NCBI GenBank assembly: GCA_024280115.1
Contig: JAJRQT010000065.1
Coordinates: forward strand, 38,588 to 102,587
Origin: Bacteroidota bacterium
Lineage (GTDB): Bacteria; Bacteroidota; Bacteroidia; Cytophagales; Cyclobacteriaceae
DNA: 64,000 bases
Reading direction: 5' to 3'
Program-made: the position numbers and the translations under genes
Shown here: piece by piece, positions 8,286 to 16,849 of the stretch
Layout: every line of letters begins with the position of its first letter
How positions within the stretch are numbered: position 1 is the stretch's first letter
The notes under the pieces: model-generated
The model's input: the letters and a program-made list of their open reading frames with translations, nothing else
The model's database searches: none
Told to the model about the DNA's origin: nothing

Positions 8286-9705
8286 TTTTTTAATATACAT
8301 CTTTCAGGTATCGGTATGTCAAACAGGGTTCTATCTACTATACCGTCTTGCCTTTTCTAAACATACATTTTTCCAATTAAACAGAGTTTATCTCCTCTCT
8401 ACAACTCTTTTGAGTTTTATCATACCGATTTTAAATATTGGAGTTTGGGATGCAGGTTCTTCAGAATATTTATTTATTTCTCCTCTGTTATTTATTTCTG
8501 AGAATCAACCCGCCTTAGAAACTCAATCTTTTGTAGCTGAAAGTTACTCAGGATCATGGGCATCACTTATAATGTCTTCATTATTCCTAATTTACATTTC
8601 CGGTTTCCTTTTCTTTTTCGTCAAATTATTACGCGGACTTTGGATGGTAACTTCACTCATCAAGCAAAATAATGTCGTTGATAGAGGATCGTATAAATTG
8701 ATTACGCTTAAAAATGACTTTCCCTTCTTTTCCTTTTTCAACTACATTTTTATAAATGATAAAAACACCATTTTATCCAGCAAAGAATTCTCTCATGTGC
8801 TTACTCACGAAATAATTCACGTCCGACAAAGGCACACATTAGATATATTTTTCATGGAGTTGATTTCCTCCATATGCTGGTTCAATCCGTTTGTGAAAGG
8901 AATTAAAAATGAGGTACGTCAAATTCACGAGTTCATTGCTGATCAGCAAGTAGTATCATCGACAAATGATTGTGATCAATATTCAAGACTTATTTTGAGG
9001 TTATCTGCCAACAATCATCTGATTCCTTTTACTCATCAATTTTCCAAAATAAATACTAAAAACAGAATAATTATGTTAAACCAATCTAATCATCATGCTA
9101 TGAAAACTCTAAAATACTTAATTGCAATACCCATGACATTTTTACTGATGTCTTTTTTCTCGTTCACGGAAAAGTCGGCTGTTACCAACATAGGCGAAGA
9201 AAATCTTAACAAGGAAAAATTGATTATCGGAGATATTTCCTGGGAGGGAAACACAATTTATAATGATGCTCTTTTAAACAAAGTATTAGGTTTTCAAAAA
9301 GGTGATGTTTACAAAGAGAAATTAATCGAAAAGAAGCTGGCTTATAATCCTAATAAACCGGATATAAGTTCTCTTTATATGGACTTTGGATACTTGTTTT
9401 TCAATATAGATATAGATGAGGAAATCATAGGGAATACTATCAATTTGACCTTTAAATTGTATGAAGGATCCACAGTTGTTTTTGATAAAATCATTATAAA
9501 AGGTAATACAAAAGTAGAAACCCAAAAAGTGTTGAAAATGATTGAATTTAAGAAAGGAGATTTGTTTAGCCGGTCTAAATTAATTCAATCACAAAAGAAC
9601 ATTGCTGAAAGCGGTTTCTTTAAATCAGATGAAGTAGGTATCGATCCCATACCTCATCCTGAAAACAAATCGGTAGATATTGAGTTTGCATTGATTGAAT
9701 TGTAG
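8278..9705 (+). CDS. M56 (BlaR1/MecR1-type) peptidase fused to POTRA-like repeats
   Basis: A 475-residue membrane protein (ATG 8278; a TTG at 8254 is less likely). N-terminal TM helices surround a cytosolic zinc peptidase domain with H180-E-I-I-H184 (HEIIHVRQRH), and the downstream EFIADQQV probably gives the third zinc ligand. A last TM helix is near 280-298. From about residue 318 to the end the sequence is not a penicillin-sensor or TonB domain but two repeats resembling BamA POTRA: ISWEGNTIYNDALLNKVLGF then GDVY, SSLYMDFGYLFFNI, IIIKGNTKVETQKVLKMIEF then GDLFSRSKLIQSQ, and finally VDIEFALIE. It would place POTRA-like modules in the periplasm as a sensor. It is coupled to the BlaI-type gene. 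The domain reading is by eye. Confidence 0.82.
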   Translation: MNSFLIYIFQVSVCQTGFYLLYRLAFSKHTFFQLNRVYLLSTTLLSFIIPILNIGVWDAGSSEYLFISPLLFISENQPALETQSFVAESYSGSWASLIMSSLFLIYISGFLFFFVKLLRGLWMVTSLIKQNNVVDRGSYKLITLKNDFPFFSFFNYIFINDKNTILSSKEFSHVLTHEIIHVRQRHTLDIFFMELISSICWFNPFVKGIKNEVRQIHEFIADQQVVSSTNDCDQYSRLILRLSANNHLIPFTHQFSKINTKNRIIMLNQSNHHAMKTLKYLIAIPMTFLLMSFFSFTEKSAVTNIGEENLNKEKLIIGDISWEGNTIYNDALLNKVLGFQKGDVYKEKLIEKKLAYNPNKPDISSLYMDFGYLFFNIDIDEEIIGNTINLTFKLYEGSTVVFDKIIIKGNTKVETQKVLKMIEFKKGDLFSRSKLIQSQKNIAESGFFKSDEVGIDPIPHPENKSVDIEFALIEL

Positions 9706-10099
9706 ATTTAATTGCAGTACAACTTTACTAAAATTATACACCTAAAGTCAAAACTAAATTTGTGGTATGAGGTTCGTATTAATACTTTAACTCTTGTTTG
9801 TAGTTTTTCTGGCCTCCATTTAAGAATGACTTAGAAAAATACACTTTCGTTTTAGCAGCCTCAAAGCATTTACAAATCAATATATTGCTAAAAAAATCAA
9901 TTATAATATTAGAACCAAACACCTATAGATAAAATCTTGTTTGTATCTTTATACAGCAACATGATTATATGTTTTGGAAAACTATATTAGAATTCATAAA
10001 TCTGAATTTTAATATAGTTTTCGTATTACTTTTTCACATCTGAATTTCTTGTTTGTTGTCATTTGTTTAAATGCAAGACTTTAGTAAATAATACTTCAA
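9706..10099. other. Intergenic gap with one strong hairpin
   Basis: About 390 bp, AT-rich, between the M56 gene and the LOG-family gene. No ORF is supportable. The only structure is the 20-bp-stem hairpin listed separately at 9977-10022. The rest shows no RNA gene or clear promoter. Confidence 0.4.
9977..10022. repeat. 20-bp AT-rich inverted repeat (possible terminator or MITE remnant)
   Basis: GAAAACTATATTAGAATTCA (9977-9996) is complementary to 10003-10022 at 19 of 20 positions, with a 6-base loop; the odd position would form a G-U pair in RNA. A short T-run follows at 10029-10033. It may terminate the upstream regulatory operon. Its length and AT-richness are more than a terminator needs. 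Confidence 0.6.
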
Positions 10100-10675
10100 A
10101 TGAAAAGCATCTGTGTTTTTTGTGGATCAAGCATGGGATTTCATCCAATTTATAAAAAATCAGCCATCGACTTAGGTAAACGTATTGCCGATGAAAACAT
10201 TAAATTAATTTATGGCGGTGGCAGTGTAGGGTTAATGGGTGTACTCGCCGATACTGTGATGGAGCATGGTGGGGAGGTTATAGGAATTATCCCCCGCTTT
10301 TTATATGATAGCGAAGTAGGTCATGATGGAGTCAATGAATTGATAATTGTTGATTCTATGCATGAACGCAAACAAAAAATGGCAGAGCTTTCTCATGCTT
10401 TTGTAGCTATGCCAGGTGGAATCGGAACGATGGAGGAACTTTTTGAGATATTCACATGGTCGCAATTAGCATTGATTAAAAAACCGGTTGCGCTCTTTAA
10501 CGTCAATCATTTTTTCGATGATATCATTAATTTTCTAAACAAAATGGTTAAAAATGGATTTTTAAAGATTGAGACTTTCAATTCACTGATAAATTCAAAG
10601 AATGTTCATGAGATGCTGGCTAAACTTATGGCATTCAATTATACAGAAACTCCAAAATGGATTGACAAAACATAA
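10100..10675 (+). CDS. LOG family protein (TIGR00730, Rossmann fold)
   Basis: A 191-residue cytoplasmic protein of full family length. It begins with ICVFCGSSMG, carries GGGSVGLMGVLAD and the diagnostic PGGIGTMEELFE motif (about residues 111-122), plus MHERKQKM before it. These are the substrate-binding and catalytic Arg/Glu motifs of cytokinin riboside 5'-monophosphate phosphoribohydrolases, which split nucleoside monophosphates at the N-glycosidic bond. In bacteria the physiological role is often purine-nucleotide turnover. The gene is followed after about 70 bp by the S1C protease gene on the same strand. Confidence 0.93.
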   Translation: MKSICVFCGSSMGFHPIYKKSAIDLGKRIADENIKLIYGGGSVGLMGVLADTVMEHGGEVIGIIPRFLYDSEVGHDGVNELIIVDSMHERKQKMAELSHAFVAMPGGIGTMEELFEIFTWSQLALIKKPVALFNVNHFFDDIINFLNKMVKNGFLKIETFNSLINSKNVHEMLAKLMAFNYTETPKWIDKT

Positions 10676-10743
10676 AAAAGTCAAATGGTTTCTTATTGAT
10701 TGGTTCAACATATTTATACTTTTAAAACGCTAAAATTATTCTA

Positions 10744-11775
10744 ATGAAGAAATTAATTGCTCTTTCGCTGACTATCTTGTCATTTGGATATTCCAATTCA
10801 CAGGACCTCAGTGATATTTTTGACAAAGTGAGTCCTGCGGTAGTTCAAATTAAAACCAAGGAGAAAGAAATTATTGGAACCGGACGACAGCGACAAACTG
10901 TTACTGCAGAAGGGCTGGGCTCCGGAATTTTAATATCTGCGGAAGGACTGATTTTAACCGCTGCTCATGTAGTTCAGACCGCAGAAGATGTAAAGGTTGT
11001 GTTTAAAAACGAAGAGGTAATTCCTGCAAAAATTATCTCAACGTCAAATACTGCAGATGTAGCATTGATCAAATTGGTCTGGCCACCCTCCGATAAAAAT
11101 ATACACATCCCAAAAGTGGCTGATTCTGATAAAGTAAAAATAGGCCAGGAGATTTTTGTGATCGGTAGCCCATATGGTTTGGCCCAATCGCTTTCCGTTG
11201 GGCATATCAGCGGTCGCCACGCAGAAAAAAGCGTATCTCACAAAATGACATTAATGGAGTTTTTCCAAACAGATGCCGCCATAAACACAGGCAATTCAGG
11301 AGGTCCGATGTTTAATATGCATGGAGAAGTTATTGGAATTGTCAGCTATATATTGAGTGAGTCAGGTGGTTTTCAGGGGCTCGGTTTTGCCGCAACATCC
11401 AACATGGCTACCAGCCTATTGCTTGAGGAAAAGGGTATGTGGTTTGGGGTTGATGCTGTTCTCGTCACGAGTGGCTTAGCAAAAATTCTCAATTTACAGC
11501 AGAACGGCGGTATATTGATTCAAAAGGTAGTCGATTTATCCCCGGGTGGAATAATGGGACTGCAAGGCGGGAGCTATAAAATGGAAATTGAGGGTAAAAA
11601 ATTTACTGTTGGTGGAGATATCGTTCTTTCTATGTTGGGATATAAGATAGAGAGTGAAAAAGATATGATTGAAATAGGTGAAAAAATCAAGAGTTTAAAA
11701 CCAAAAGATATCATGAAGCTAACGGTAATGCGCGGAGGAAAAATAGAAGAGCTGACCTATACAATTCCGGATTAA
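10744..11775 (+). CDS. S1C-family serine protease with PDZ domain
   Basis: A 343-residue exported protease: signal peptide MKKLIALSLTILSFGYSNSQ, then a trypsin-like domain with the full triad H75 (TAAHVV), D105 (TADVALIKL) and S185 (GNSGGPM). A C-terminal PDZ-like region spans about 235-343 (GGILIQKVVDLSPGGIMGLQ, VGGDIVLSMLG). It is shorter than DegP/HtrA and has a single PDZ, like DegS, but with a cleaved signal rather than a TM anchor. It probably does periplasmic protein quality control. The insert with RQRQTVTAEGLGSG matches the HtrA LA-loop position. It is probably co-transcribed with, or close behind, the LOG gene. Confidence 0.88.
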   Translation: MKKLIALSLTILSFGYSNSQDLSDIFDKVSPAVVQIKTKEKEIIGTGRQRQTVTAEGLGSGILISAEGLILTAAHVVQTAEDVKVVFKNEEVIPAKIISTSNTADVALIKLVWPPSDKNIHIPKVADSDKVKIGQEIFVIGSPYGLAQSLSVGHISGRHAEKSVSHKMTLMEFFQTDAAINTGNSGGPMFNMHGEVIGIVSYILSESGGFQGLGFAATSNMATSLLLEEKGMWFGVDAVLVTSGLAKILNLQQNGGILIQKVVDLSPGGIMGLQGGSYKMEIEGKKFTVGGDIVLSMLGYKIESEKDMIEIGEKIKSLKPKDIMKLTVMRGGKIEELTYTIPD

Positions 11776-11867
11776 TAAATCAAATTCAGAAAAACCACAA
11801 GCAGATAAGATTGAAAAGAGATTGTTGACACATCAAAACTCACAATCAACTAAAATAAAAAATTAAA

Positions 11868-11904
11868 CCCCGCATATTTAACATTTAATGTTATATTTGC
11901 GGGG
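11868..11904 (+). promoter_or_regulatory. Palindrome plus TATATTTG promoter abutting the DUF4143 start codon
   Basis: Arms 11868-11884 and 11888-11904 are complementary at 15 of 17 positions around a 3-base centre; the outer 7 bases (CCCCGCA/TGCGGGG) match perfectly. The right arm contains TATATTTG (11892-11899), a perfect TANNTTTG -7 element, and the palindrome ends at the base before ATG 11905. Transcription would start at or near the A of the ATG, giving a leaderless mRNA. A protein bound to the palindrome would cover the promoter. Confidence 0.65.
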
Positions 11905-13080
11905 ATGATAACCCGCAGATTAGAGCATAAAATTAGAAAATCATTAAAGGGGAGTTCTTCTGTAGTCTTGTTAGGTCCACGACAAGTTGGTAAAACTACC
12001 TTAGCTATTCATATAACGAAATCTTTATCCGCTGTTTATCTTGACCTTGAAAACAGGCTCGATTTAATTAAGGTGGAAGATATTTCTATTTTTCACGAAG
12101 AGAATAGTGATAAATTAATTATCCTCGATGAAGTTCAGCGATTACCAGAAGTATTCCCGGAAATACGTGGATTAATTGATAAGGAGCGACGAAAAGGAAA
12201 TAAAACTGGTCTATTTCTTTTTCTAGGATCTGCATCAATAGAACTATTAAAACAATCCAGTGAATCTTTAGCAGGTCGTGTTTCATTTCATGAACTATTC
12301 CCGGTTGACGTTCTTGAATTTGCAAAAAGGAATACTGCAAAAACTAACAAACTTTGGGTTAGGGGTGGTTTTCCAGAAAGTCTGCTTTCTGATAATGATG
12401 AAGTTAGTTTAATTTGGAGGCGAGATTTTATAAAAACGTATCTTGAAAGAGATATCCCTCAATTAGGCCCAAGAATACCATCGGAAACTTTAAACCGGTT
12501 TTGGACTATGCTAGCACATAATCAAGGTGCTATTTTCAATGCATCTCAACTATCCCGGAATATAGAAGTTAGTAGTATTACCGTTGCCAGATATTTAGAT
12601 TTGATGGTAGATTTACTTTTGGTGAGGCGTTTGCAGCCATATACAATTAACATTGGTAAACGATTGGTAAAATCTCCTAAGATTTTTGTCCGAGATAGTG
12701 GAATTACACATGCCCTGTTAAATATTAAAACCTATGATGACTTATTGAGTCATCCCGTTATTGGTGGTAGTTGGGAAGGTTTTGTAATTGAAAATATTAT
12801 GGCAGTTACAAGTTCTACTGTTAAAGCCTATTTTTATCGTACCGCTGATGGGGCAGAAATTGATTTGGTATTAGAGTTAGGGCCTCAACAACTTTGGGCA
12901 GTAGAAATTAAACGTAATTCTGCGCCTTCAATTTCTAAAGGATTTTATATAGCATGTGAAGACATAAAAGCGGTACGTAAATTTATCGTGTATCCAGGAC
13001 AAGAAACCTTCAAGATAAAAAATGATATTGTTATAATTTCTCTCTCTGATTTTATGACAGAAATAATGTCACAAGAGTAA
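11905..13080 (+). CDS. AAA-type ATPase with DUF4143 domain
   Basis: A 391-residue cytoplasmic protein. The Walker A motif GPRQVGKTT lies near residues 24-32, Walker B-like LIILDEVQRLPEVF near 70-83, and sensor region LFLGSAS. The C-terminal half is DUF4143: LWVRGGFPESLL, a winged-helix part (NASQLSRNIEVSSITVARYL) and a nuclease-like fold (EGFVIENI, YFYRTADGAEIDLVLE, WAVEIKR) with the D/E-x-K pattern of PD-(D/E)XK enzymes. These genes are sporadic, often laterally acquired, and sometimes proposed as toxin-antitoxin or defence-related; the true role is unknown. It lies alone, with its own palindromic leaderless promoter, next to a TIR-bounded repeat at 13109-13260. Confidence 0.9.
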   Translation: MITRRLEHKIRKSLKGSSSVVLLGPRQVGKTTLAIHITKSLSAVYLDLENRLDLIKVEDISIFHEENSDKLIILDEVQRLPEVFPEIRGLIDKERRKGNKTGLFLFLGSASIELLKQSSESLAGRVSFHELFPVDVLEFAKRNTAKTNKLWVRGGFPESLLSDNDEVSLIWRRDFIKTYLERDIPQLGPRIPSETLNRFWTMLAHNQGAIFNASQLSRNIEVSSITVARYLDLMVDLLLVRRLQPYTINIGKRLVKSPKIFVRDSGITHALLNIKTYDDLLSHPVIGGSWEGFVIENIMAVTSSTVKAYFYRTADGAEIDLVLELGPQQLWAVEIKRNSAPSISKGFYIACEDIKAVRKFIVYPGQETFKIKNDIVIISLSDFMTEIMSQE

Positions 13081-13108
13081 AACTTTATTACCAAAACTAC
13101 CGGAATCC

Positions 13109-13260
13109 TAATTAAGACCAAACGTTACATAGATGCCAGGCTCTATGGATAACTCTAAATTGCGCCAGCAAGAAAACGCCCTTTTATTCAAGTCTTTGAT
13201 GATAAAACGTCACAGACAAGCCTAACGCAGAGATCGGACATTATGGACAGTCTCTAATTA
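13109..13260. repeat. Candidate short inverted-end element, copy 1 (degenerate)
   Basis: The right end 13237-13260, read on the minus strand, begins TAATTAGAGACTGTCCATAA and matches the ends of the elements at 23183-23367 and 37987-38196. The left end is weak: TAATTA then AGAC at 13109, poor beyond that. The PorP/SprF-like gene stops with the TAG inside the right end. The internal hairpin CATAGA/TCTATG lies at about 13129-13148. Confidence 0.4.
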
Positions 13261-14282
13261 CTCCACTTAAAACCATTGTAGTTCGGGCACGGAAGTATTT
13301 TATCCTTGCGCTTTACTCTGCTGGTTTGGATTTCTGGGAGTAATAATGTGATGGAAATCTCATGTGATCCTCCTGATTGCGGACCAATATCCGAAATAGT
13401 AAAATCATAACTATATCCAACTTCTACAAATTGTAGATTTAATCCAAGGATGAAAATCACAGCATCCTGACTGAATTTTTCACTATAATTTTTAGATGTC
13501 GGAATGCCTCTGTACCATAACCCCACCATTACAGGGTCAAAAATAATATTAGCTCCTACGTCGAATTGATTGAATTCTCCCTGCGATTTATAAACAAAAG
13601 AGGGGGCAATACTGCTCAGTTTCGAGTTCGATAGTATTGAATGCTTGATGGGAATTCTCATACCACCATGCACAGATAACCTCATTGGAAGCAACGCGCG
13701 CTCTCCAAGCAGGGAATAATTTGGCCTGTTAATGTGATACGCTGAAAACCCTGCCCAAAAGGTTTTATTATAGATTACAGCCCCGGATGAAAAATCAAAA
13801 TAGGATTGATTGCCTAATTGACCGATTGCATCATCTGTTGTGGGGCCATTGTGTATGATCATGTCACCAAATACGAGTTTGTCAAAATCTATGGATCTGG
13901 AAGCATATCCGAATGTGAGTCCCGGAGAAAATACCCAACCCTCAGCAATCCTGATTTTGGCAGCATAAGTACCGCTGATAGAAGTATTCCTTAAATTCGC
14001 CGAACCTGCTTTATCAGTCATCGCCAGAATACCAAATGCACTACTCCAGTCTTCGACAAGATAATCTGCTGAAGCGGCATAGGTGGTGAAAGCATTTGGA
14101 AGCTTGGCCCACTGCATTCGGCTGTTGAAAATTATTCTTGGCTGTTTCACAGAACCGACCAATCCGGGATTCAAATACAATGGAGATGCGTAGTATTGAG
14201 AAAACATAGGATCCTGAGCTTCAGCATTACTGAATATTAACAAAAGTGAAAATATTGCGATATATATATTGAATTTCTTCAT
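13254..14282 (-). CDS. PorP/SprF-family T9SS membrane protein
   Basis: A 342-residue outer-membrane beta-barrel protein with signal peptide (1-22, ending AEAQ), then the family hallmark DPMFSQYYASPLYLNPGLVGS. Further family strands are RIIFNSRMQWAKLP, FGILAMTDKAGSANLRNT and VEVGYSYDFTISDIG. In type IX secretion, PorP/SprF-like proteins accompany large adhesins or PKD-repeat proteins. That is the case here: the gene begins 8 bp after the PKD gene's stop, in the same operon. The SprF-like protein is thought to help export or anchor its partner. The C-terminus (FKWSN) and TAG stop fall in the repeat end at 13237-13260. Confidence 0.92.
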   Translation of the reverse strand: MKKFNIYIAIFSLLLIFSNAEAQDPMFSQYYASPLYLNPGLVGSVKQPRIIFNSRMQWAKLPNAFTTYAASADYLVEDWSSAFGILAMTDKAGSANLRNTSISGTYAAKIRIAEGWVFSPGLTFGYASRSIDFDKLVFGDMIIHNGPTTDDAIGQLGNQSYFDFSSGAVIYNKTFWAGFSAYHINRPNYSLLGERALLPMRLSVHGGMRIPIKHSILSNSKLSSIAPSFVYKSQGEFNQFDVGANIIFDPVMVGLWYRGIPTSKNYSEKFSQDAVIFILGLNLQFVEVGYSYDFTISDIGPQSGGSHEISITLLLPEIQTSRVKRKDKILPCPNYNGFKWSN

Positions 14283-14290
14283 GCTACCTT

Positions 14291-16849
14291 CTATCGAATA
14301 AGTGTAATGTCTCCAAATTTCATAACTTCTCTCCCATCAATAAATTTGAAATCTATTTTATAGATGTACACATCCGGAGTACAGACCACGCCTTTATAGT
14401 ACCCGTCCCATCCCCTGTTTGTATCTTCGGTATCAAAGAGCAGCTCACCCCACCTATTATATATTTGCATTTTATAAGCGACCACCCCTTCAGTTACAGG
14501 AAAGAAAACATCATTTCTCCCATTACTATAGCGGCTTCCCCCTGTAGGGCCATCCAGGCTTGGTGTAAATGCATTTGGAATTTGTATTTCATTTCCTTCA
14601 ATTACTTCTACAATGTTTTCATAAACAATGGTGTCCGCGCAGCCTTTACTGGTCCTGGCTATCAGGGTAATGTCATACCGCCCTGTATCCAGATAGGTAT
14701 GTGTTGGTTCAATCTCAATCGAATTTGAGCCATCTCCAAAATCCCATAAATATGCGTCTGCCAGAAATGATAGATTTGTAGTATAAATGGGATCTTCCGG
14801 GAGTTTAACAGTTTCCGGTCTGATCATAAAATCAGCGCTCGGTACTGGAAATACTTCGATAATCAGCCGTTTAACAACTGCATCTGTAATCCCTGATTCA
14901 TTGTTTGCTTCCAGTTTTACACTATATACACCCGGCCTGTAATAAGTATGTGTCGGATGCTCAGCGGTTGATGTACCCTCTCCCTGTCCAAAATACCAAA
15001 GGTATGAATCAGGATTGCCATATTTCGTCAGGTTGGTAAAATTAACAGTCAAAGGCGCACAGCCTTTACCCGGATCAAAAGTGAAATCAGCTTCCGGAAC
15101 GGTTGGCTGAATATAAATATTTACGGAATCCTCGCTTTCGCAGAACAATTCATCCAGATTGAGTTTAATAGTATAATTACCAGGTCGTTCATATATATGA
15201 GGCTTGGGATTTTCGTCATTCGAAACTATTCCATCTCCAAAATCCCAAATATGGTTAGCATTGGTCCTTGTGCTGGTGTTATTAATAGTCACAGTTGCAT
15301 TTGGGTAAATCATGATTTCAGGATTTGCTACAAATGAAGCTGTCAATTGTGGTTCTGCCGGCACGATAATGGAATGTGCTGTTACATCGCTTTCACAAAA
15401 AGCATAGTTTGCTGTCTGCAGGTCAATTTTTACATTGAGATTTTCAGAAGTGGGACCGGGCCGTTGAATTTGATAAGTGAAATTATCCTCTAATGTATCA
15501 ATCATATAGATATAACTACCCTTTGTAATCATCCAGCTATAATTGACAAGTCCCTTTTGCAAAGCATTTACTTCTATCACCATGTAATCACAACCAATAT
15601 CAAGCGTATCGATGTCAAACCCTGATTCCGGGATTGGATTCACATTTATTGACAGGGTAGAATCTGCCGAACATATGTCATTGATATCAGCTGTAAGATT
15701 TACCTTGTAACTGTTTATCCCCTTTCCAACCGCATCGAAAGTATGTTTAAATTGTGAATTTGATGCAGGATTTTTCTCCTTCAGGATTACACTATCCTGG
15801 TAACTAACGGTCCATGTAAAATCATTTGGTAATAGTGATCTGGTAAAATCATCAACCTGGAAATTGACTTCAACCGGTGAACAGTTTTTAGCCAAAGGTT
15901 CATAATCTAAATAAATAAATCCCGGCTTGATGGATGGCAATACCTTTACTGAATCAGGGGCACTGTTAAATGCACAGCCATCCTCTGATATCGCTTTTAA
16001 CATAACTTTAAAAGTCTTGGCTTTTGTTGACCAATTTTCAAAAGTCGCTGTGGTGGATGGAGAATATCCGGAGACCTTAGGATCTGAACGTAAAGTATCA
16101 ATATATCCACTGCCATAATCTATGCACCACACGTACTCATCAATTATTACCGGTTGAGTAGCGACAGCAGTATTTTCAAACGTAACGGTAAGTGGACTGC
16201 AACCTAACAGAGAATCCTTGGTAAATGATGCTATGGGGTTTTGATAAATTTCTACCGGTTTTGTGAAAATGGCATAGCAACCATTTTGGTCATTGGTAGC
16301 TCGTAAAGCTATCTGGTAGTTGCCCGGACTGAATTTTTTGCTTAATGTATCCGGCCTTGTCATATCGAATACCATATCCGGTGTAAATGTGACCTTGTCA
16401 TAATCGAAATCCCATTCCCAACGAATTACCTGGCTATCCTTTACCTTTTGAAGCGTTGTTTTATCGATCAGTTCAACAGGCAATCCCTCACAGGTATTCT
16501 CTGACAAAAATGTTGGTTCAGGATTATTATAGACCACAATGTTGACTTCGTCCCGCGTATCACAGAGCGTTATTATATCCCTGGAAATAAGTACTACGCG
16601 ATAAACACCCGGATTTGAATAAACCTGGGTAAAGGGTACAGCAGCCGCAGAAGAATAACCTGAATTAGGCTCTGTCCGTTGCAAAACATCATTTTCATCA
16701 TAAAATTCCCATTTCCACTCTGTGTTGATTGTGGACCCAATAGATACATCATTAAACGTAACTGAAAACGTTTCCGAAGAACCGGGAGTTTTGCAAAATT
16801 TTGTGTTTGAGGCGCTAATTTGAGCTATGGATGTTGGGGTAACATTCAC
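14291..16849 (-). CDS. PKD-repeat gliding-motility protein, C-terminal fragment (frameshifted)
   Basis: The 852-residue distal part of a secreted PKD-repeat protein. Clear PKD repeats are HIWDFGDGIVSNDENP, YLWYFGQGEGTSTAEHP and YLWDFGDGSNSIEIEP, with degenerate ones before them. The end is a gliding-motility-associated (CHU_C/T9SS type B) sorting domain: PNAFTPSLDG, MQIYNRWGELLFDT, NRGWDGYYKG, CTPDVYIYKIDF. As written it would start at GTG 16849 with no signal peptide. It overlaps the upstream fragment's TAG by one base and continues its sequence if one A is added to the A5 run at 16852-16856. It is most likely one gene with 16849-17988. Confidence 0.85.
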   Translation of the reverse strand: MNVTPTSIAQISASNTKFCKTPGSSETFSVTFNDVSIGSTINTEWKWEFYDENDVLQRTEPNSGYSSAAAVPFTQVYSNPGVYRVVLISRDIITLCDTRDEVNIVVYNNPEPTFLSENTCEGLPVELIDKTTLQKVKDSQVIRWEWDFDYDKVTFTPDMVFDMTRPDTLSKKFSPGNYQIALRATNDQNGCYAIFTKPVEIYQNPIASFTKDSLLGCSPLTVTFENTAVATQPVIIDEYVWCIDYGSGYIDTLRSDPKVSGYSPSTTATFENWSTKAKTFKVMLKAISEDGCAFNSAPDSVKVLPSIKPGFIYLDYEPLAKNCSPVEVNFQVDDFTRSLLPNDFTWTVSYQDSVILKEKNPASNSQFKHTFDAVGKGINSYKVNLTADINDICSADSTLSINVNPIPESGFDIDTLDIGCDYMVIEVNALQKGLVNYSWMITKGSYIYMIDTLEDNFTYQIQRPGPTSENLNVKIDLQTANYAFCESDVTAHSIIVPAEPQLTASFVANPEIMIYPNATVTINNTSTRTNANHIWDFGDGIVSNDENPKPHIYERPGNYTIKLNLDELFCESEDSVNIYIQPTVPEADFTFDPGKGCAPLTVNFTNLTKYGNPDSYLWYFGQGEGTSTAEHPTHTYYRPGVYSVKLEANNESGITDAVVKRLIIEVFPVPSADFMIRPETVKLPEDPIYTTNLSFLADAYLWDFGDGSNSIEIEPTHTYLDTGRYDITLIARTSKGCADTIVYENIVEVIEGNEIQIPNAFTPSLDGPTGGSRYSNGRNDVFFPVTEGVVAYKMQIYNRWGELLFDTEDTNRGWDGYYKGVVCTPDVYIYKIDFKFIDGREVMKFGDITLIR

